Assembly (NCBI GenBank): GCA_013397845.1
Contig: VZTG01007433.1
Location: 71,866 to 135,865 of the forward strand
From: Melanocharis versteri
Taxonomy: Eukaryota; Chordata; Aves; Passeriformes; Melanocharitidae
Direction: 5' to 3'
Length of the DNA stretch: 64,000 nucleotides
The notes below the pieces were generated by a model. The model did not search any database. It was not told the origin of the DNA and was given only the letters and a program-made list of their open reading frames with translations. Shown here piece by piece: positions 25,401 to 36,991 of the stretch. A program made the position numbers and the translations under genes. How positions within the stretch are numbered: the first letter of the stretch is position 1; every line of letters begins with the position of its first letter.

Positions 25401-28400
25401 GGTTTTCCTTAGAAATACGAGGGCTTGTATTTCGCTATCTATTCCATTCTCCTACTTCTCTATTTTACTGTCAACTGAAGAAGATCCTAATAGAACAAAT
25501 CATCCTGTGTTTTAAAACCTGCTTACTAGAAATCCCAGTTTAGTTCTTGCACAATTTATTCTATCCTATTTTGAGCTATGTATCAGCCTTTGTAACAGAG
25601 ATGAAAACAGCAAATAGTGGCTTATATAGCATTATTCACAAATCCCTTGATTTGGTCAGAATCTAGATCACATATGAGTTTTTAAAAACTATTCTCTTTG
25701 CAGCTGCTGTCCTTTGGACAACTTTTCCTCCCCTTTAGTCCCTCTTCTAAAGATGGGTACTTTCTTCCGATGTAACTGCTTTATTTGTGAAGCACCCTTA
25801 CCAGCACTATCAGTACATCTAATTCATCATGCAATGTCCTGGAATGTCATCCTTCTACAACTTATAAATATATTTCTATTTTTAAAGGAACTTAATACTT
25901 CCTTATAAGGCGAAATCAAATCCTGACGCATTTCTCAAAATTGTGACAAGTCTCTGGGAGGCTGTTGCCTAACTACACTTTTCAGTTCTTAGTAAGTTTC
26001 TCTCTCAAAATCTTAGGTTCATCAGCTTATGCAATTTTCAAAAGCTAGAAGGAATACATAGTGACAGGAATATACTAATGAACTTGGGCTGCTTTCTCAT
26101 GGGAATCTTGTTTATCTATTTGTTTACTTTCTGAGTTAAAAAAACCCACTTGTTTTTATTAGAGAAGCTAAGAAATCAGAGGAAACTGCAAAAGAAAAAT
26201 AATGGAAAGGACTGACAAAATAGGACTGGAGGGAAAGGAGTGAGCTAGGCTTTTTTCTGCTTTTAGTTTTAACCCAAAACTCATGGGGAACTCCATTCGC
26301 TTGTTCATTTATGGCAGAAATAAAACCCAATGACCCCAGTTCTTCTCCAAGAGAAAGATTAAAAAGTACTTTTAAAAAAAATTTTTGATAAAATGCCATT
26401 TTGAAGGCCTCTAGATAAATAGATACTCTAAGCAACCTAACATTTCTTGCATTGTGTGCAGGTTAATTTCTAGATGTCCAGATGGTAATTTCATCTGAAT
26501 TGTTCTATTCTAAAATATCTTGAGAATTGACACCATACAACAGTACCTAGGCGTTTGTGACTATAGACATCCATAGCAGTAGTAGATACATTTATTTTCC
26601 ATCCATACCTTTTACAATTTTCCATAGCAGAAAAGCTTTTTTCTTCTCTTAATTGCACATATTTAACAGGAAAATGCTCTATTTTAAACACAACTTTTAA
26701 TTTTGGGAAAAAACCCTCCATATCTTAACACTTACTAGTTTAAAAAGGAGAATATTGAAATATATTTTTTTACTGACAACAGTTGAAATTAATTCTTTGG
26801 TAGGATGACAGGTTCCACTTCCAAATGAATTCTGAAATCTCTGTATGGATTTTTCTAAGATATTTACTGAAATGATCAATCATATTTCCTAATTTATGGA
26901 TCATTCGAAGATCTAAGGCAAGTGAATGCAGACAGATCCATAATAATGGAATTTCAAAATTATATCTGCATCATGGGCTTATCAAGATTACGTACACAGA
27001 CTGAATGCATTATATTTAGTTGACTATTTTCTAAATACAATAACACAGGTGAGCACCTCAAGGCTGATAAAAATGGTGTATATAAATATAGAATCCTCTA
27101 GTAATTATAAATTAATTTTTGTCTATTAATTCAGAATGTTCTTCTGTGTTCATGCAGCTTGGGACAGACAGTGAGCTGTTAATCTGCTAAAGTATGTGAA
27201 ATGGGATCTCTTACATCATCTGGGATTATCGTGCCATTTACATGGTTGTTAAGTAATGGACGAGATAGTGGAGGCTGAGGACAGGGTACCCCCGGTGGCT
27301 GGTCCTGATGCTGCTTGTGAGACCTCTGGGTTCCTCTTATTGCAGTGGGGTCAGCAGAGCAATCAGTGTGCCAGGCACTAGACAAAAAGTCTGACAGCTT
27401 CTTTCTGCAAGATGAAAAATGAGATGGTAGAGTTCAGTGATTCAAAGAGATTAATGTGACCAAACTGAGACACTAAACTGACTAGGCATAATTCACAAAT
27501 TAGTATCACTCCAGGTAACATAACAAAGCGCTCTGGCCCAGGGAGATCTAGTTTTGATGTACTGGCATCTGAATGAGAAAAGTAGAATTAAGAGTCACAG
27601 AATTTGTTTCCCATTCCAACCTCTCTTAAGTAAATGGGTAGGGTTCATGAGAGAGCACAGAGATTTAATGCCAAGGCTGATGAAAACGGACCCATTTCAG
27701 TTTACATGGGACTGGCAAGATGGATTTTAGAGAAACTGTGGCAGAAAAGCCACATGTTTAAACTGATGAATGCTCTACAATTGATCTCTTGAAGACAGCA
27801 GATGGGAAACAGAGCAAAATTTTTATAATATGGTGGAACAAATAGGGACATTTCCGAACCAAATAGACAAAAAGATGAAAGCATAACAAAGAGCACCTTT
27901 ATAAAACAAAGGACTATGGACTCAGCCACTACAACAAACCTTTCTTGTTCTAGCTTTTTGCAATCACCAGCACTGTTATGAGCCATAAACCAACAGTGCC
28001 TCACTGAATGCAAATTTGACTGTTCTGCACATTGACTGCAAGTACAGTGGTAGAATGAGACATAAGGGGTTTTTATCAATTTAATGAAAGTATGAGGTAA
28101 ATACACTGGGTTTGAGGTACTGATATATCTCTTTTTCTAACATTATATGGAAACTAAATTGGTCTCATCAGTATTAAAAGCGTGATTTAGAGTCGCCTCT
28201 GAGGTGCGTGGATTCTACAAGCTTCAGTCTCAAAACGATACAATTATTAATGCTGAAGGCTGGTCACAAGCTGATATGCTCTGCCTACAATTTCTGGACT
28301 GAAACTGTTGTTGAGGGAACAGATATATTTTTTCTATCTGTATAAATCTGATGCAAAGTAATTGTATAGGGGTTTATGTCAGATTAGCTAAATTGGTTCA

Positions 28401-28656
28401 CAATTTAAATCAATGCAAGATGTTAGAAATGGTCCTAGGTTCCAGATATGAGGGTTTCTTATAGTGCTTAGTCATGGCTGTGGAAGAGCTGCCTAGATAT
28501 GGAAGGCTACTATACTTAAAAATGACCATTGTGAATTAAATGTGGTGAAACTGCTCAAAAATGCTGTCTGTAATTTGCCAAGTCTCATTTGTACAAGGAT
28601 AATAATCGGGGTTTTTTTGTAACAGCTTTGGAAGTGGTACCCTGCTACTTCTATAC

Positions 28657-28690
28657 TCTTTTTTTCTTTTTTCTTTTTTTTTTTTCCTTT
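28657..28690. repeat. T-rich pyrimidine tract
   Basis: Near-continuous T broken by a few C. It is simple sequence and explains the lysine run in the overlapping minus-strand open frame. Confidence 0.85.
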
Positions 28691-30624
28691 CCATCTAAAA
28701 AGCAGGATTTTAATTACAGTTTCTGTCTGGAATTTCTTGTCCTTTAGACAAAATGGCATTTTCTTTCTCTCCTTAGCAGGTACAGCTGCAAATACTGAAC
28801 TGAAGTTCTTTCTGGTCAAGATCACAGCACATGGACTGTATGAACTGGCCATTTGCAGGTAGATATTAGCTGGCAATCCTAATGTGGTTTATAAGAGTCA
28901 GGTGTGAAATAATTTGCAGGCTAACAACTTCCCTGTATATATAAATGTCTCATGGATATTTTCTTCCTTTCAGAGCTAAATTTCTGCCCACCTTGTGTAG
29001 CTGGATTTGTAAGATGCCATGTAAAGCTCCATTCCTCTCCAGTTTGAGCAGAGGACCAGCCCTGCACTAACCATGGCCACAAAGCTCCCAGGCAGCTCAC
29101 AGACAGGCTGAACTCTATCTCTTTTAGAGGCCAGTCAGACAGCACTCACATGGGCCTGCAAATTCTGTATAGGATTTAACCTTCATTATGTCAAAGGGCC
29201 TTTGAATATTCATTTCTTTTCAGAAATAATGGCTCTGAAAGTTCCCAGCATTGGCTATTTGGTAACATTTTGCTCCCATTAGTCTCACCTATAAAGTTGA
29301 AGGTCAGGATTGAGTGGATGAGTTGATTGTAGCACAATGTAATGTCTACTGGCCTATTTTTACCTTTAGAAGGAGCTAGAACCCTCTATTCACATTTTAT
29401 ATTCACTTATGCCTATTTGCTAAGTAAATTCTTTTCTTCTTCATCTTTCATACCCTTTCATACCCTGACACCTTAGTCTTGCAGACATCTTACAATTGTT
29501 ACTGAGAAACAGCTCCCTGTCTTTACGATGCTTGCTTTCCATCTCTTAACACTGAGGCATCAGATGATAGTTCACTTTGCAAGACTTGAAAATGTTGTGT
29601 TGTACTCCTCTTTTGAAGAATACATTTATATTAACAGAGCTCAAACCAGGAGCAATAATGACAGCCTTATAAACATGGTTACTACCTGAGACACAAGTAC
29701 AGTCACTCTCTTGAATACATCACCCAGGTATTACTTTCAGCTCCAGACCTGAAAGCAATTTCCATATTCTACAGACAAAAACATGACACCTATCTCTAGG
29801 AGAAGCAGAACCAATCTAATATCTGTGGAAATACAATGCATCTTCTAAATTACACTGTTTCAGGGATATCTATAAACTTTCTGTCAGAAGAGTATTGAAT
29901 TAATTCCAGTTCCTATAAAGTCCATCATCTACTTAAGACATGGAAAAGCTTTTAACAGGCAAGACTCTCAAGAGACAAGGTATTCTGAGAAAACAAACGA
30001 TTCAACTCTGTTAAGCTAGTGCTCAAGACCTAGTGCCCTAAATTTTAAAGGGAAAAACAAAGCCAACTCAAACCAGCAAGAGGTTGAATTTGTTTTTAGT
30101 ATATCTTAAAAAAATCTGAATAAGAAAATCCAGGTGACTAAATAAAACATAAACTATCTATTATGCTAGTAATGTGACAGAAAGAATTAGTAGTAGGCAG
30201 GTTGCACTCACAGCACTCTGAGAAAAGGCAACAGTGCAAGTCTTGCTTTCTCTCTGTGTGCTGAAGTTGTGACAGGAGTATAAGGAGAATTATTGAGCCA
30301 CTGCTGAGCTGAAAAGATACTACCTGTACACCAGGTATACCTTGTCTTTTCATGCCACGTTAACTGCTCTATGGCTGAAATATAGAGTGTATGGTTTAAA
30401 GAAATCCTGGATCTATATGGGAAAAGGGAACTACTATTTTTATTTGAGAAAGGAAGGCCATTGGCTGATGTTAGTGTGCCTTAGCAACAAAGATCACCTG
30501 CTTCTTCCAGATAAGAATCATGCCCTGTGTTATCTGTTCTAGGATAATATCCAGATTGGGAATCCAGCAACCTCTCCATGCATACCATTTTTTAAGTCCT
30601 GTTGGAGCTTTGACTGCAATGTGC

Positions 30625-31811
30625 TGTCTTGGTTTGAAAGACAGGTGTCTGCCAAGGAAGGCGGGAACCTCCCTTGGAATGGAGAATATGACCCACATCC
30701 CTCCGAATTATTATAACTTTGAAATTAAGGGGCTTTCAGGCAAAGATATGGGAAAAGGAATAACAGTTCTTTACTAGTATGTATAACAAGGCAAACAAAC
30801 AACAGCAGCAGCAGCAGCAACAACAAACAAAACCAGAAACCCAACCACAGCCTTGTCTCAGCTGCAGGCGCTTTCCCCTTCGGTGCAGTTACGGTCACAG
30901 CCGGCAGGGGCGCTGGTGGCTCCCGGCCGGGCAGGGCAGGGTGCGATGATTCCCCCGCGGCTGCAGGGGGCGCTGTGGCGCGAGTTTGGCCATCCCTCTT
31001 ACATGGTAATGGCAGATGCAGCCGGTGGGACAGGAGAGAGAAGGGGCTTCCTTCACAAACCCCCAGAGGCAGCCGATCTTTGTACCCCCTCTGGATAGCA
31101 AAAGGACCTGTAGCAGGAACCTCAGAAGCAGCAAGCTGGAAAGGCAGGTATGAACAAAATCCCGGAGTGGTAAATGAGATGTATCAGAAACTCCGCAGCT
31201 GTAGCAGGAGCTGATCCTGGCAGGCAGAGGGTGCGTGGCCACAGTGTAGCAAAAAACTTTGGAGCAGTAACAGAGACAGGGCAGGGGCTGGGCCACAGCA
31301 GCCCAGCTCCCGAACATGGCAGGGAGAGGCTCCATCAGGGTGGGAAAGGGCTCAGGGTCCCAGGGTTTCCACTGAGGCACCCGACCAGATGGTGAAGGTC
31401 CTTTTTTTTTTCAGTGAGGTAGTGTGTTAGTAAGGTCCCAGTTCAAAGGCTGCTCTCACGAGCAAAGGCTCACCCACAGCAGGAGAAACAGGACAGGGCT
31501 GGGCTCCGGTGGCAGCAGCAAATTCCACCCCCCAGTAAGCAGCAGCTCGACCATCCTCCTCCAAAGATGACAGCGAGAGAGCTAGGAGCTGCCAGAGCTG
31601 CTTCCCCCAGCCCACATATCGCGGTATCTCTGCCCTTCCCAAGAGAATGCCCCTCAGCTGCGATACTAAAGCCAGCTGCACTCCTCCCCCTTCTCTGTGG
31701 TTACATTTTTTGTCTCTCTTAAGTACAGGTCGTTATTGTTTCTTAGCAACAAAATGGGAGAAAATTCCCTAAGAGAAAGAAAACAAAAAGGAAAAGCCCT
31801 AACCTCCAACA
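30625..31811. mobile_element. GC-rich LTR-like interspersed repeat (probable passerine ERV solo LTR)
   Basis: About 1.2 kb that differs sharply from its AT-rich surroundings. The left part opens with TGTCTTGGTTTG and carries AATTATTATAACTTTGAAAT and a TTAAGGGGCT block. The middle is a (CAG)n/CAA stretch (about 30803-30830) followed by a very GC-rich section. The right end is AT-rich and finishes near CCTCCAACA. I recall this combination as a multicopy endogenous-retrovirus LTR of songbirds; this is memory, not a search. No retroviral coding region is attached, so a solo LTR is likely. No clear target-site duplication was found, so the edges are approximate and the orientation is unset. Open frames inside it are unrecognised. 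Confidence 0.55.
30903..30978 (+). promoter_or_regulatory. Two CTCF-like motifs within the LTR-like repeat
   Basis: CTGCAGGGGGCGCTG (30961-30975) closely matches the known CTCF core, CCASYAGRKGGCRS-like with the GGGGGCGCTG form. A second, one base shorter relative, GGCAGGGGCGCTGG, lies about 55 bases upstream (30903-30916) in the same orientation. Binding is inferred from the motif alone. Confidence 0.4.
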
Positions 31812-34800
31812 CAGGCCAAGTCTGCGTCTTTGTAAGACCAGCATCTATAGCAAACAGTAAATCTGTCCAGACTCAGGCTCTGCACCAGTGACACAATTTC
31901 TTGACCTCCTCTGATCTCACAGTCTGCCAAATGTAAGCCACAACAGTCAAAATTACTTTTGATGGCTGCTTCTCAGGTTTGGATGGGAAGGGTAATATTC
32001 TAATTCATTCTTTTTCAGAGATCGATGGGAAGGGCTTTCCTTGTGATGACTGTTCTATAAGTTTTTTTCTGAATCAAATAAATTTAGTTCACTGTCTCTT
32101 CTCTGTCAGTGTTACAATGTTGACAAACTTTGCCTGACACACAGTTTTCACTTATTTTGTCCATAGTATAACCAGATTGTCTGCAAATACGCATTGTAAT
32201 TAGAAGTTTTATCACCTAGAAAAATTAGTTGTCTGATTACAATTTGGCAATCTCTTCTAATTTTAGCGTGTTAGCTCTGCTATTCTAACAACTATTCTAC
32301 ACCATGTTACATTTATCTGCAAGTTGAGGAGGAGGGGTGATGGTGGAGACATGGACCTCCAGCATGGGCCTGGTAATACAGGTGTTGGATGAGTTAAGAT
32401 GGAAAAATAGAATGTTTAGAATAAAATGCTGAATAGCAAAAGGCATGAAACTTATTCTGCCGTCTGATGGTTTGAGCTGAGGTTTCTGCAGTGACTTTCT
32501 GTGTGCAACTGTCCTAGTCTAAAGCAACAATATATTTTATGTGCCTGTGTCTATCTTATTCCCCACTGAGTTTCTTACAGTTCTTGAGAAACAAAACAAT
32601 TAAAATGATCTTTGATAATGAAGGAACCTCTACCTGATCTGTTGTTCCAAACAGTTTCTGAATACCCTGAGCTAACCTACCTTCATTTCTTCCTCAGCAA
32701 TGGTATTTTGGAAGATCAAATGCTCCTACTATAATACTTTTTTTTTGTATGTGTGTGAGTGTATGTTTATTTCTTCCAGGTTATCTGGATTATGAGTCAA
32801 ACGAAACAATAGGAACTGCACCAGATGTAGTAGAAGCTCTGTTAAACCACAGCAAGAAGTTCTTCAAGTACTGAAATTCATTGCAGAAATCCAGAGCTAA
32901 CTTCAAAGCTGGACAGTGTATCCCAGTGACTGTCACAAGTCAATGCAGATCTCATCACTGGTAAAACTCATCTAACTTTATGTTTGCTTGTACAAAATGA
33001 GATAACTTTAGTGGCTCTGAAATATATGTAAAATAAAAGTCTTTGGTTAGGATGAAGTGCTAGCTAAATTGCTGGTGTGATAGTGTGGCTGACTTCAAAA
33101 TAAACACCCATTGAATATTTCATTCATTTAGCAAGAGATTACCCCAAGCCTGGCCTAGAACACAGTGATTTGTGACCCTCAAATTCGAGGGGAAGTTATA
33201 ACTAATTCAAAGCCTCTGCAGGATTCCCTTTTGCTGTTGCCCATATACTAGCTCAGTTCTTCTCTCTAGCCACAATGCATGATAGTGAAGGAAAAATTTA
33301 TTTCTTAAAGCCATGCTGCCTTCAGCAATTTCAAATAGCTCTAAATTATGTGTAAATATCTCATTTCTTAGTGACGTTAATGTTACTGAGTGCATAGGTC
33401 TGCAGTACTCATTTAGGGTTTTATGAATAAATATCAGCTCTAAATTACTCACCCTGTTTGAGCAGTAATCACTCAGACTCTCAAGCAAGTAGAAAATATT
33501 CTTGTGTTCTTTTTTCTTCAATTTACTTGAATTTCTAAAGCCTTGCAAACTTCACGTACTTTTAATGGTCTGTCTGCTTCAGCATTATCATAAAACTTTT
33601 AGCGCTTCATCTTTGCATTCTTTTAGGATGCAGCTTTCTCTGGAAGTACTAAGAAAATAATGAATTCTGACTCAACTGTATCAAGTTTTCCTGTAACCAG
33701 AGTCCTACTTGTGTTCCGTAGTCGTCCTACTAATGTCCTTCTTGATAGTTTGCTTATCTCCATACATTCAGTTTATAATTTCCTTTATATATCCTGATAT
33801 AAAAAAAATCCCTACAATGTATACATTTTTCAAGCTCTCCTTGAACCCTTTTTCATTACTTACACATCAATTTTTCCAAAAGATAGTACCTGACCAGGTG
33901 ACTGCAAAATAAATATTAAAAAAACCCGAGATAAACTATACAAAAGTATTCTTGAAGAAAATATGATGTGTAAAAAAAACTCCTCAGAACTTCTCCCTTA
34001 TGCCACTTCTCCCTTTTTCCTCTCCCCAGAATTATCCTTTAATCCTACTTTTACATTATCCTGAAATAAAAGCCTCAAAAGTTGCTGCAATATGGGAAAG
34101 TGTCAGCTCTAATAGCACATCTGCTTGGGATGTCTTTCTACAGTAGTCTTTCTTCTTCTTCATAGGAACATAATCTAGTTTTTTATTAATAATACAAGTT
34201 ATCTTCAGAAGGAGATGATCAGGAGACCTGGACTTCTCTGTTTTGAATTCACTTTGTTAAAAATATTAAATTCCAGGATTGTGTCTGTCATCCAAATAAT
34301 CAAAATCTTCCTTTCTCTTCTTCTCTATAATATCATTTGCAGCTGGATTTGCCTACCCTCATCTTATATAAATTGTATGGATTTTATTAATGCATTATTC
34401 CTATGGCCTGGACTGATTAATTTGTAGTTTTTGCTGTGATACACCACAAAATTTGCATGAAATCTTGAAAAATCTTAGGGTTTTTCAGTTACTGAATGAC
34501 AGATGAGCTGTCAGGCCCAGATTTATTTTTTTTTTTAAGGCATTAAGTGTCTAAATATTTAGCTGGGGTAGTATTTCAATTGTGTCTAGGTGACTAATCA
34601 TCCATTTTAGTGTACCTTCAAAGGTTTCTGCAACGATTATTCAGATTATTGGACATTAAACATCTTTCCAAACTCTTGCCTTTGAAAGCTGGAATTTCAG
34701 TTTCCTAGGACATTTCTGAAATTTCTACTAATTCTTCTTGATTTAGCCAAAGGAATTTTAGGGATATTATGGACCAATACATCAATATGAAAATTAATTA

Positions 34801-36253
34801 CAGAAGTTGTAACAAATACTATCCATCTTACTTTTAAAGTCTTCTTCAGGTTTGTGCACTGTTTTTTATTAGGTCTCTCAGATGTTTTCCTTGCTCCTTT
34901 CCATGATGCCTTTACCCATATGCTGGCTGAGGTCTATACAGCGCTGATTTATGTAGATACTCCTTTCCTGGCATTACAATGGAGAGATCAGACTGAAACA
35001 GGATTTTGAAAGCTACTCTTTATTACCTGGGAACTGGATTTTGTTTGGTTTTCTTAATAAATTCCCATTTGAGAAAGCTTTTTGAGAGCTGCAATTTAAC
35101 TTCATTTGGTAAGCAAGTGAAATAAAAGCAAAACCTTTCAAACGTTTTGAGAAAAGGAGCAGAACAGAGACAGATACTTCTTCTGTGGACGAAATTTACT
35201 GGATGATCTTAGTCCTTAGACAAGTTCTCATTTAAAGTTTTGTTGAGAGAAACAGGTTCTAGTAAATATCTTAATTTAGGTGAAGCAGCATATTTTGCTA
35301 AAACTATGATTAGTTGAAAACATCCTGGACCACTTCAGCAGGAACACAGAAATTATGCCATGTTGTTAGTCTGGTTTGCAGTCTGCCGGCTGCAGAATGC
35401 TTTTATATTGTTTAAGCACCTGCAAGAGAAATTTGCTTTTGCTTCGAGCTCAAATCATCAGGAAAGCAAAGGAAGAAGCTGCAGCTTCTCATCAGGTCTT
35501 TTCTTCCCCATTTCTGCCAGATGACTGTCTCTGTTCTGCTGCTTCCAGGAGTTTCTCTCTTTCCTGTACTGCTGGCTACTTCGATCTCCCTGCAGCATTT
35601 TTCCCAGCTTCTGTTCCACTCTGTTCCTTGGTCTTCAACATGGCTCCTGGGACCCCTTTTCTGGTTGTCACTTGAAGCATCCAGACAGCCCCGATCCAGG
35701 GAGTGCTGCATATTTCTCCTGCTGCCCTCACCCTGAGACTCTTCTTTCATGGAGCATATTTGGAGATGTCCCACAGCTCAGGAAAGACTCTATTCTTTTC
35801 CACATCTTCTCTTGTTTTGAGCTCAGTCTCTGCTAATCCCCAGGATGGCACCCACCATTTCCTTCCAGCTGGCAAGGAATTTTTCTCTCTCTTCATCTTT
35901 TCATGTTCCATTCCCAAAAGACACAGCTGGGGCTTGAAAGTGATAATTCAATCCACATGTCCAACCAAGGAAGTCCAACCAATAACCAGTGCTCCTCAAC
36001 CTGTTTTTGAAAATCACAGCACGTAGGGATTTGAGTACCCTGAATATAGGCACAGTTTATCCCAGAAGTTTGCAGAAACCTGCTATTAGATGACCCAGTG
36101 GGACCAAGATATAATTTCTTCACAAAGCTGCGGAAAGAAAATGTAGCACTTTCAACTGCAATGCCTAATTGTGAACATTAAATATTTTGACTGCTGGAGG
36201 AGAAAATGTGTCCTGGAAATGTCCAGGATTGTTGTTCGTAAAGTGATGCAATG

Positions 36254-36336
36254 GGTAGAAAATCTAGCTACTTTAGTACATAAAAAAGTGAAACCTTGCA
36301 TTTCCTGACAGAACCTAAATAACATTTTCCCTTGGA
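36254..36336 (+). repeat. Diverged direct duplication, copy 1
   Basis: This pairs with 36908-36991 in the same orientation. Shared blocks occur in the same order: GAAAATCTAG, then TACTT or TACTTT, then a variable middle, then TTTC-TGACAGAA-CTAAATAACAT. By eye the two copies agree at roughly 70%, so the duplication is old, or both are copies of an unnamed dispersed repeat. Confidence 0.55.
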
Positions 36337-36564
36337 AAGAATAAAAGAAAAGTGGAAGAAATCCTTACTAGGTGGCAGTTATGTAATGATGAACTCTGAT
36401 AATCTCTCCGTTAAGCTGATCTGAATAACACTCAAGCCAGAAAAGACCCTGACTTTAAAGATCTTTGAATGTAGCTCTTGACCATATAGAAAGGATAGGT
36501 TGAAATTTGCATGAAAAAAATTATCCACTCTTCTATGCTATTCCAATCTGAAGGAACATCCCTT

Positions 36565-36627
36565 ACACAGACACACAGACGCACAGACACACAGACACAG
36601 ACACAGACACACACATACACACATCAC
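36565..36627 (+). repeat. (ACACAG/AC)n microsatellite
   Basis: About 60 bases of alternating ACAC and ACAG units, ending in ACACAT variants. The repetitive VCVCVC and QTQTQT open frames on the two strands are products of this repeat. Confidence 0.9.
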
Positions 36628-36907
36628 ATTGTTCTGGCACTGGCTGTTAGCACAAAGAGGTTGTTCTGTACAAAGTCCTGCTTCCTCCTCCCCATTCCAA
36701 CAAAAAAGGCAAATGAACAGGAGCACAGGCTAGTTTTTATCTGGAAAGAGTAATGGGAAAAGGGAGTTGTGCATCTGAGATACCTAGAAATAAATTTACT
36801 ACATTCAGCTCAGTAGAGTAAGTAAAACACTGCCTCACAAGAGAGAAGGTGTTTAAACTTTGAGCATCTGATGCCATCCCTTGACTTCTTAACTGTGCTG
36901 CTTTGCT

Positions 36908-36991
36908 GAGTGGAAAATCTAGTTACTTGAATGTATGAGGAAAATGAAGACTTATATTTCATGACAGAATCTAAATAACATCTTATCTGTC
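36908..36991 (+). repeat. Diverged direct duplication, copy 2
   Basis: Partner of 36254-36336, lying about 650 bases downstream in the same orientation with the same ordered blocks. Confidence 0.55.

Larger units (their letters stand above)
20413..30623. other. Upstream gene desert, block 3
   Basis: No gene was recognised. It includes a candidate conserved non-coding block at about 22060-22400, listed separately, and a T-rich pyrimidine tract at 28657-28690. The longest open frame is a 134-codon minus-strand frame at 27702-28106 with no recognisable domain. Confidence 0.55.

Noticed and set aside
27702..28106. 134-codon minus-strand open frame
   Set aside because: It has no recognisable motif, an unusually high aromatic and Cys content and no splice or promoter context; it looks like chance.
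30895..31380. 161-codon minus-strand open frame
   Set aside because: It sits wholly inside the GC-rich LTR-like repeat, where stop codons are rare. No domain was recognised.
35376..36026. Cluster of overlapping frames on both strands
   Set aside because: They come from a pyrimidine-rich, stop-poor stretch. No frame shows a recognisable protein.
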